DNA of 64,000 bases from Pantoea trifolii (GTDB lineage: Bacteria > Pseudomonadota > Gammaproteobacteria > Enterobacterales > Enterobacteriaceae), in NCBI RefSeq assembly GCF_024506435.1, contig NZ_JANIET010000001.1, positions 2,728,001-2,792,000 of the forward strand. The letters are read 5' to 3'. Of the stretch, positions 57,932 to 64,000 are shown piece by piece. The notes under the pieces are model-generated. The model searched no databases, had not been told where the DNA came from, and was given only the letters and a program-made list of their open reading frames with translations. The translations under genes were made by a program, and so were the position numbers. The first letter of the stretch is position 1. Each line of letters starts with the position of its first letter.

Positions 57932-58906
57932 GTGACGCGCGTAAACCTCATCACCGGATTTCTCGGTAGCGGAAAAACCACCACGCTGCTGCATCTGTTA
58001 GCCAACAAACCCGCCGACGAAAACTGGGCGATTCTGGTCAACGAATTTGGCGAAATTGGCATCGATGGCGCACTGCTCGCCGATCGTGGTGCCACGCTGA
58101 AAGAGATTCCCGGCGGCTGCATGTGCTGCGTTAACGGCTTGCCGCTGCAGGTTGGGCTGAACATGCTGCTGAAGCAGGCGAAACCCGATCGTCTGATTAT
58201 CGAACCTACCGGCCTTGGCCATCCCAAACAGTTGCTGAACATGCTGCGTGCTGCGGTCTATCAACCCTGGATTCAGGTGGATGCCACCTTAACGCTGCTC
58301 GATCCACGCCAACTCGCCGACGCGCGCGTGGTGGAGAATGAGAACTTCCGCGATCAGCTGGTGGCGGCCGATATTATCGTGGCGAACAAAAGCGATCGCT
58401 GGAGCGACGAGGATCGTCAGCGTTTACAGGATTGGCAGCAGCAATATTTAGGTGAGCGCCAGCTGGTGGAAGCGGCCTGGGGTGCGATCGATCCCGCGCT
58501 GCTGACCCAACCCGCCTTGGCGGATCGTGCGGTTCCCGATGCAGCTCACCACCACCATGCTTCACGTCCTCAGGGCTTAGCCGCACTGAAACTGGATGGT
58601 CAGGCGCGCTGGCGTCGGGCGCTCAATGAAGGCCAGGGTTATGCTTCCTGCGGCTGGATTTTTGATGAGGAAACCGTGTTTGATACTATTGCCGCACTAG
58701 AGTGGGCGCGGCTTGCGCCGGTGGATCGCGTAAAAGGCGTACTGCGCACGGCGGACGGTTTAGTCAACATCAATCGCCAGGGCGAAGACCTGTTTATCGA
58801 AACGCGGCCTACTACGCCGCCGGATAGCCGCATCGAATTAATCCATCATCAGCCCGTAGACTGGAACCTTTTGCAGAGCGCCTTGTTGAAGATTCGTTTA
58901 AATTAG
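57932..58906 (+). CDS. yeiR: YeiR, zinc-binding G3E-family GTPase
   Basis: A 324-residue COG0523-type metal GTPase (E. coli YeiR 328). Walker A is GFLGSGKTT (residues 9-17), the metal-binding GGCMCCVNG (CxCC motif) lies near residues 62-70, and the guanine motif is ANKSD. A histidine cluster (AAHHHHASR) may add zinc binding. The C-terminal CobW_C domain is complete (YASCGWIFDEETVFD). The start is the GTG at 57932 with GGGAG 8 bases upstream, because the product then begins MTRVNLITG like homologues; the 20 codons upstream look unrelated. In E. coli it helps under zinc limitation or metal excess. Confidence 0.92.
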   Translation: MTRVNLITGFLGSGKTTTLLHLLANKPADENWAILVNEFGEIGIDGALLADRGATLKEIPGGCMCCVNGLPLQVGLNMLLKQAKPDRLIIEPTGLGHPKQLLNMLRAAVYQPWIQVDATLTLLDPRQLADARVVENENFRDQLVAADIIVANKSDRWSDEDRQRLQDWQQQYLGERQLVEAAWGAIDPALLTQPALADRAVPDAAHHHHASRPQGLAALKLDGQARWRRALNEGQGYASCGWIFDEETVFDTIAALEWARLAPVDRVKGVLRTADGLVNINRQGEDLFIETRPTTPPDSRIELIHHQPVDWNLLQSALLKIRLN

Positions 58907-58951
58907 GTGCGTTAGCTTGCCCCGTTATTTTCACTTTGGATTTATTTTTTT

Positions 58952-59659
58952 ATGCGCGCGTCACGATTAATCACCATCCTGCTGCTGAATGCGCTAGGGA
59001 TAATGCTGTTTATTTCATGGTACCTGCCGCCCGATCACGGATTCTGGTTTGGTATCGATAAAGCCATCTTTTATGGCTTCAATGACCAGATGGTTGACCA
59101 TCACGGCTTCGCGCTGTTAGTGGCCATCACTAACTTTCGCGGCTTCGATCTGGTTTCACTGCTGGCGATGGGTGCGCTGTATCTGTGCTTCTGGCGTCGC
59201 GAAACACCGCAAGGCCGCCGCCGCATGCTCGCGATTGGCATCACCATGTTGCTAAGCGCCGTGATCCTGAACCAGCTAGGCCATCTGTTGCCGGTGCAAC
59301 ACTCCAGCCCAACGCTGTTCTTTGACAATGTACATCGCGTCAGCGAACTGACCGGCATCCCAGCCAAAGATGCCTCGAAAGATAGCTTCCCAGGCGACCA
59401 CGGCATGATGCTGATGATCTTCACCTGCTTTATGTGGCGCTATTTCGGCTTCCGCGCGTTTCTGGTGGGCCTGGCGATTAGCGTGGTGTTTGCGCTGCCA
59501 CGCGTGATGGCGGGTGCGCACTGGTTTACTGATATCGCTGTTGGTTCGTTGTCGGTGGTGCTGGTTGGTATGAGCTGGTGCCTGTTAACGCCATTCAGCG
59601 ACAAGCTCGTCAATTGGCTGGACCGTTCGTTGCCGGGCAAATATAAGCCGCGCCGTTAA
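58952..59659 (+). CDS. lpxT: LpxT (YeiU), lipid A 1-diphosphate synthase
   Basis: A 235-residue inner-membrane PAP2-family protein (E. coli 237) with about six helices. The phosphatase motifs are visible: SFPGDHGMM (about residues 147-155) and RVMAGAHWFTDIAVG with the catalytic His (about 189-203). It moves a phosphate from undecaprenyl diphosphate to lipid A on the periplasmic side. In E. coli PmrR inhibits it. A 14-base-pair hairpin (59665-59707) directly follows the stop. Confidence 0.93.
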   Translation: MRASRLITILLLNALGIMLFISWYLPPDHGFWFGIDKAIFYGFNDQMVDHHGFALLVAITNFRGFDLVSLLAMGALYLCFWRRETPQGRRRMLAIGITMLLSAVILNQLGHLLPVQHSSPTLFFDNVHRVSELTGIPAKDASKDSFPGDHGMMLMIFTCFMWRYFGFRAFLVGLAISVVFALPRVMAGAHWFTDIAVGSLSVVLVGMSWCLLTPFSDKLVNWLDRSLPGKYKPRR

Positions 59660-60172
59660 TTGTTAAGCGCGAGTGATCATAGAAGAAAAAGTCGATCGCT
59701 CGCGCTTATTTAAAACCTGAATAAACTATTAGCAAACTAACATTATTCAGGTAAAAGAAAAGATTATGATGAAAAACGCGGAACAATAGCTTTATCTGAA
59801 TCTGTCCATCCCGAACCCTCTTAAAATCGGCCTTAGCGCCAGAATTACCCCCTTATTCCACCGCTGTTTGGTTATTAAATCGCTGCCAATTGTTGATAAA
59901 CTAGCCATTGTGTTACAGATTGATTTCACATCGAAAAAACCTTTGAATATTTATATAAAAGCACTCGCCACGCGGTCTGTAATCGGTTAACCTCAAATCC
60001 GATTAGTAAGCAACAGCATAAAATGCGGTGCTTAAAGCTACAAAAATGTGTGCATTAACACATTTTAGTAATTAAGGATTTGTCTTAGACGGCCGTCCTT
60101 ATTAATCTCAACCCGTTTTGTCATCTGGCTGACGACATTCTGTCGTAAGGAAACCGAAGGAATTCACGTACA
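59660..60172. other. AT-rich intergenic region between lpxT and mepS
   Basis: This 513-base gap has no supported ORF. It holds three inverted repeats: AAGCGCGAGTGATC (59665-59678) with GATCGCTCGCGCTT (59694-59707), one G-T pair, likely the lpxT terminator; ACCTGAATAA (59715-59724) with TTATTCAGGT (59743-59752), perfect; and AAAATGTGT (60043-60051) with ACACATTTT (60058-60066), perfect. It is the mepS leader and promoter region. TTGATA at 59893 is a possible -35. No known RNA family was recognised. Confidence 0.55.
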
Positions 60173-60748
60173 ATGGTCAAGTCTCAACCAATACTGAGAT
60201 ACCTCAGGCGGATCATTCCCGCAGTTGCTCTGGCAACACTTTTATCAGCATGTAGCAGCACCCATAACGGTCAGAACGCGAATAACGAGAATCATGAAGT
60301 TAACAACCAGAATGGTTTTTTACTTCAAGCGTCTCAGGACGAATTTGAACAGATGGTGCAGAACGTGGACGTTAAGTCCCGCATCATGGAACAGTACAGT
60401 GACTGGAAAGGTGTACGTTATCGCTTAGGCGGCGACACTAAACGCGGCATTGATTGTTCTGCTTTTGTTCAGCGCACCTTTCGCGAGCAGTTTGGTTTAG
60501 ATTTGCCACGCTCAACGTCAGAACAGCAAGACACCGGCAAAGAGATTTCACGCAATAAATTGCGCGCAGGTGACTTAGTGCTGTTCCGCGCCGGTTCTAC
60601 CGGTCGCCACGTTGGCATCTATCTCGGCAACGATAACTTTGTTCACGCGTCCACCAGCAGTGGCGTGATGATTTCCAATCTGAACGACAGTTATTGGAAA
60701 AACCGTTATCGTGAAGCGCGTCGGGTTCTCGCTAAAAACCCGAGCTAA
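60173..60748 (+). CDS. mepS: MepS (Spr), murein DD-endopeptidase lipoprotein
   Basis: A 191-residue outer-membrane lipoprotein (E. coli 188). The signal peptide ends in the lipobox LLSAC (Cys27), a linker follows, and the NlpC/P60 domain carries Cys95 (GIDCSAFV), His146 (GRHVGIYL) and His158 (NFVHAS) as catalytic triad. It cuts the D-Ala-mDAP crosslinks of peptidoglycan so the wall can grow; in E. coli it is degraded by Prc with NlpI. Its long structured leader starts after lpxT, and a terminator follows at 60786. Confidence 0.96.
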   Translation: MVKSQPILRYLRRIIPAVALATLLSACSSTHNGQNANNENHEVNNQNGFLLQASQDEFEQMVQNVDVKSRIMEQYSDWKGVRYRLGGDTKRGIDCSAFVQRTFREQFGLDLPRSTSEQQDTGKEISRNKLRAGDLVLFRAGSTGRHVGIYLGNDNFVHASTSSGVMISNLNDSYWKNRYREARRVLAKNPS

Positions 60749-60785
60749 CGTATTCCTTTGAAGATCCTCTCAGCCAGAGAATCAG

Positions 60786-60813
60786 AAAACGCTGCCCCGG
60801 CAGCGTTTTTTTT
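60786..60813 (+). terminator. Terminator of mepS
   Basis: AAAACGCTGCC pairs with GGCAGCGTTTT around CC, followed by a T-run of eight. It lies 38 bases after the stop. Confidence 0.95.
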
Positions 60814-61030
60814 CGCCCACGGTTTTTAACTCAAATCTAATCGATAAAAGTAATTGAGAATCAAAAATATAACGAGACATTCTTCGCGCTCTCGTTATAT
60901 TCTCGTTGACTTCCTGATACCCAAATATCGCCCTTCAGACGCCGTGATTACAGCGATGTCGGCAGGACTCTGGGTAATGACCAAAGTGATAAACATAATA
61001 AAAAATGGCAAGACAAGGGGAATACACTCC

Positions 61031-62596
61031 ATGCCACTTTCGGGGACATTAAAACACCACGCCAGCTACTCAAGACGCATCGCCTGGAGTAGCGTAATCA
61101 TCGGCACATTGTTTTTTCTGCTGTTTGTCACCGTCCTGTTAACGCTGACCTGGCAAAAACGCGTACAGCAACACCAACAACTACTGGCGCACAGCCGTGA
61201 CGATTTACAACAAGTCATTACAACCCTGGTGGATACGCTTTATCCACTGCAGCAATACACACAATTAACCTGCAGCAGCGTCGGCCGTGAGCTGACTTCT
61301 CGCGCTGCGTTTGCGGGAAATATCCGCGCCATCCTGCTGGTCCGCGACAGTAATGCTTACTGCTCTTCTGCAACAGGCAGTTTTTTGTTGGCTGCCAACG
61401 CGATATCGCCTGAATCTGAACTGGAACGCGATCGCGATATGCGCTTACTGGAAGGCACGCCATTGCTGCCAACGAAACCGGCGCTGGCGCTTTGGCTGAA
61501 AAATCCAGGTTCGGCAGAGACCGGCATTCTGGCCACCATGAACATCAGCCTGACGCCTTATCAGTTGCTGGCTTCCTATCATCCCGAAATCACCGGCATG
61601 GCGTTGGTGATCGGCAATAAAGCGCTACTCAGCGGCAGCAACAAAGTGGTGCACGCCAGTGATTTGCCTGCATCGCTGCATGAAATAGCTTTTAACAATA
61701 GCGACCTACACTTTGTATTGTTTGGCAGCACCTTAGCGCCACGCGATTACTCACTGACGCTGCTGACTGGGATATTATTTTCCTTACTGGTTTCCGCTTT
61801 GAGTTGGCTATTGCTGACTCGACATCAGCGTCCGGGTAAAGAGATTATGCAGGGAATCAAACGTGGCCAGTTTCACGTTGAATACCAACCGCTGGTCACC
61901 GCGCATGATGGACGACCATACGGCGTGGAAGCGCTGCTGCGCTGGACACATCCCACTGAAGGCATGATTCCGCCGGATGCTTTTATTAGCTACGCCGAAG
62001 CGCAAAACCTGATTATTCCGCTCACCCAGCATCTGTTTACTTTGGTGGCTCGCGATGCACAGTTTCTCTGTAAACAACTGCCGCGCGGCACACGTCTGAG
62101 CCTCAATCTCTCGCCGCTGCATCTCGCTTCTGAGAGTTTCCGTCATGATGTGCAGGTATGGATTAACGCCATGCCGCCTGATCATTTTAACTATGTGTTT
62201 GAGATTACCGAACGCACCATGGTGGGAGAGAAAAACGCCGGTGAGATCTTCGCCTGGCTGCACGAAAACCATTTCAAAATTGCGATTGATGATTTTGGTA
62301 CCGGACACAGTGCGCTGATCTATTTGGAAAAATATCCCTTCGATTACCTGAAAATCGATCGTGGATTTGTGCAAAGCATTGGTACGGAAACCGTCACCTC
62401 GCCGGTTCTTGATGCGGTGCTGCTGCTGGCGAAAAAACTCAACCTGAAAACCGTGGCGGAAGGCGTTGAAACCGGCGACCAGGCGGCATGGCTGGTGAAT
62501 CGCGGCGTGACGCATTTGCAGGGTTATCTGTTTAGCCGACCGCTAAGACCTGAAAAACTCGCCAGTTACTTCCAACGCCAGCGTGTGCTGAGTTAG
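61031..62596 (+). CDS. pdeN: PdeN (Rtn)-like CSS-domain c-di-GMP phosphodiesterase
   Basis: A 521-residue membrane protein (E. coli PdeN 518). Helix 1 (about residues 17-40) leads to a periplasmic CSS sensor domain with LTCSSVGRELTS and the CSSATG motif (about 118-123). Helix 2 (about 240-265) follows, and then a cytoplasmic EAL domain with YGVEALLRW (EAL intact), the NLSPLHLAS region, EITERTM, DDFGTGHS, LKIDRGF and the C-terminal EGVET; all key metal residues look present. CSS domains form a disulfide-redox controlled switch. The start is placed at 61031 (MPLSGTLKHH, AGGGG upstream); the frame is open 59 codons earlier but that stretch lacks homology-like character. Confidence 0.9.
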   Translation: MPLSGTLKHHASYSRRIAWSSVIIGTLFFLLFVTVLLTLTWQKRVQQHQQLLAHSRDDLQQVITTLVDTLYPLQQYTQLTCSSVGRELTSRAAFAGNIRAILLVRDSNAYCSSATGSFLLAANAISPESELERDRDMRLLEGTPLLPTKPALALWLKNPGSAETGILATMNISLTPYQLLASYHPEITGMALVIGNKALLSGSNKVVHASDLPASLHEIAFNNSDLHFVLFGSTLAPRDYSLTLLTGILFSLLVSALSWLLLTRHQRPGKEIMQGIKRGQFHVEYQPLVTAHDGRPYGVEALLRWTHPTEGMIPPDAFISYAEAQNLIIPLTQHLFTLVARDAQFLCKQLPRGTRLSLNLSPLHLASESFRHDVQVWINAMPPDHFNYVFEITERTMVGEKNAGEIFAWLHENHFKIAIDDFGTGHSALIYLEKYPFDYLKIDRGFVQSIGTETVTSPVLDAVLLLAKKLNLKTVAEGVETGDQAAWLVNRGVTHLQGYLFSRPLRPEKLASYFQRQRVLS

Positions 62597-62661
62597 CATC
62601 ACGCGAACCCCATGAAACTGCTACCATAAAGTGCGGAACACCACAGGAGATCGCCCCACTT

Positions 62662-64000
62662 ATGCTGCTGCGTCTTGTCACAGCGTTATTGTTTTGTAGC
62701 GCCATTGCGCCGCTGCATGCCGCAACCATCAACGAAAGCTATGCCTTTGCTAAACTGGGCGAGCCTAAATATGCGGTCAATTTCACGCACTACGATTACG
62801 CCAATCCCGCCGCGCCCAAAGGCGGCAAAATTACGCTGGCGGTGGTCGGTACCTACGACAACTTCAATCGCTTCGCCTCGCGCGGCAATCCCGGCATTGG
62901 CACCGATACGCTGTATGACGGCCTGTTTACCACCTCCGATGATGAACCTGGCAGCTACTATCCGCTTATTGCTGAATCGGCGCGCTATCCCGACGACTAT
63001 CGCTGGATGGAAGTGTCGATCAATCCTCATGCACAGTTTCAGGACGGAACACCGATTACCGCGCAGGATGTGGCTTTCACCTTCCAGAAATTCATGACGG
63101 AAGGTGTGCCGCAGTTCCGCGTGGCGTTTCGTGACGTGCAAGTGAAAGCGCTAAACCGTCTCACCGTGCGTATCGACATGCCGAAACCGGACAAAGATCG
63201 GATTCTCAGCTGGCTGACGCTGCCGGTTATCCCGGAAAAATTCTGGCAAAATAAAAAGTTTAATGAGCCGATTGGGTATCCGCCGCTGGCCAGCGGGCCT
63301 TATCGCGTCACCTCCTATAAATCGGGTCAGTTTATCCAGTACAGCCGGGTGAAAGATTACTGGGCCGCCAATCTGCCGGTGAATCGCGGGCGTTTTAACT
63401 TCGATACTTTGCGTTATGACTATTATCTTGATGACAACGTGGCGTTTGAGGCCTTTAAAGCCGGCGCTTACGATTTGCGCGAAGAGAGTTCAGCGAAGAA
63501 ATGGGCGACACAATATCGCGGTCGCAACTTTGACAGTCACGCCATCGTCAAATCGACCATTCCCAACACCGTTTCCACCGACACGCAATGGCTGGCATTT
63601 AACAACGAAAAACCGCTGTTCGCCGATCGTCGCGTGCGTGAAGCCATCACGCTGGCGTTCGATTTCGAGTGGATGAACAAAGCCTTGTTCTATGGCGCTT
63701 ATAAACGCACGCGCAGCTATTTCCAGAACACTGAATATGCAGCGCTTGGCTATCCCAAAGCCGAGCAGTTGATCCTGCTGGCGCCCTACAAAGCGCAGCT
63801 GCCGCCCGAAGTGTTCAACAATGAGTATGCCCCGCCACGTTCTGACGGCAGCGGTTTCGATCGCGGCAACCTGTTGCAAGCCATGACGCTGCTGAAAGCG
63901 GCGGGCTGGGAGATTAAAAACCAGCAGCTGGTGAACGTGAAAACCGGTCAGCCGTTTCGTTTCGAACTACTGATGCGCAGCGGTACGCAAAACGACTGGG
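62662..64000 (+). CDS. yejA: YejA, oligopeptide/microcin C ABC transporter binding protein (3' truncated by window edge)
   Basis: The ATG at 62662 with AGGAGA upstream opens a frame that runs past the window end: 446 codons are seen, of about 600 in E. coli YejA. The signal peptide ends LHAA (about residues 19-22). The mature part is a family 5 extracellular solute-binding protein with GGKITLAVVGTYDNFN, FQDGTPITAQDVAFTF and ASGPYRV. It binds peptides such as microcin C and delivers them to YejBEF. The gene order mepS-pdeN-yejA is as in E. coli. The rest of the protein and yejBEF lie outside the window. Confidence 0.93.
   Translation, partial: MLLRLVTALLFCSAIAPLHAATINESYAFAKLGEPKYAVNFTHYDYANPAAPKGGKITLAVVGTYDNFNRFASRGNPGIGTDTLYDGLFTTSDDEPGSYYPLIAESARYPDDYRWMEVSINPHAQFQDGTPITAQDVAFTFQKFMTEGVPQFRVAFRDVQVKALNRLTVRIDMPKPDKDRILSWLTLPVIPEKFWQNKKFNEPIGYPPLASGPYRVTSYKSGQFIQYSRVKDYWAANLPVNRGRFNFDTLRYDYYLDDNVAFEAFKAGAYDLREESSAKKWATQYRGRNFDSHAIVKSTIPNTVSTDTQWLAFNNEKPLFADRRVREAITLAFDFEWMNKALFYGAYKRTRSYFQNTEYAALGYPKAEQLILLAPYKAQLPPEVFNNEYAPPRSDGSGFDRGNLLQAMTLLKAAGWEIKNQQLVNVKTGQPFRFELLMRSGTQNDW

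Overview
The window is a chromosomal segment of an enteric gammaproteobacterium, most likely Erwiniaceae (Pantoea/Erwinia type). Nearly every protein is a close full-length match to an Escherichia coli family, and gene order follows the E. coli K-12 stretch from mdtC to yejA: mdtCD-baeSR, trhP, yegS, fbaB, thiDM, mrp-metG, yohJK, cdd, sanA, mglCAB-galS, yeiB-folE, yeiG, lysP, yeiE-yeiH, nfo, fruAKB, yeiW, yeiP, yeiR, lpxT, mepS, pdeN, yejA. The genus is an inference from gene content and repeats. The first gene (mdtC) is cut by the left edge and the last (yejA) by the right edge.

Blocks that differ from the E. coli order: (1) 8292-14741 between yegS and fbaB, with a Gfo/Idh/MocA dehydrogenase, a tRNA-Asn, and a CRP-linked rspB / ACS-transporter / ydfI-like / rspR cluster for a sugar acid, without rspA. 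(2) 18078-25730 between thiM and mrp, with a chitoporin-chitobiase pair, a small unrecognised CxxC protein behind a perfect FNR box, ahpCF with an OxyR-type site, and a GNAT acetyltransferase. (3) A DUF559 endonuclease-like gene abutting an inverted repeat pair at 29168-29648. (4) maeA between cdd and sanA. (5) A YbfB/YjiJ-type transporter, a LysR regulator and frmA placed before yeiG. (6) A FecCD permease plus ATPase behind a perfect 7-1-7 Fur box, where E. coli has cirA; no binding protein or receptor is in the window.

Together the genes cover envelope stress and efflux (BaeSR-MdtCD), tRNA modification and charging (TrhP, tRNA-Asn, MetG), thiamine salvage under a TPP riboswitch, chitin-oligosaccharide uptake and cleavage, peroxide defence, galactose uptake (Mgl, GalS), fructose uptake (FruBKA with two Cra operators), formaldehyde detoxification (FrmA plus YeiG), lysine uptake, base-excision repair (Nfo), and cell-wall and lipid A remodelling (MepS, LpxT).

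Regulatory sites can be read directly in many gaps. The mglB and galS promoters share the same CRP (-41.5) and gal-operator (about -60) geometry. Three families of dispersed palindromic repeats occupy intergenic gaps: units with core GGTCGCCAT/ATGGCGACC (8 units at 6 loci), inverted pairs with CCCTCACCCT/GGGTGAGGG ends (2 loci), and elements of about 140-160 bp with GTGCT...GTCCCCC ends (2 loci). A separate 123-bp inverted-repeat element lies upstream of metG. I saw no CRISPR array, insertion sequence, prophage or rRNA.
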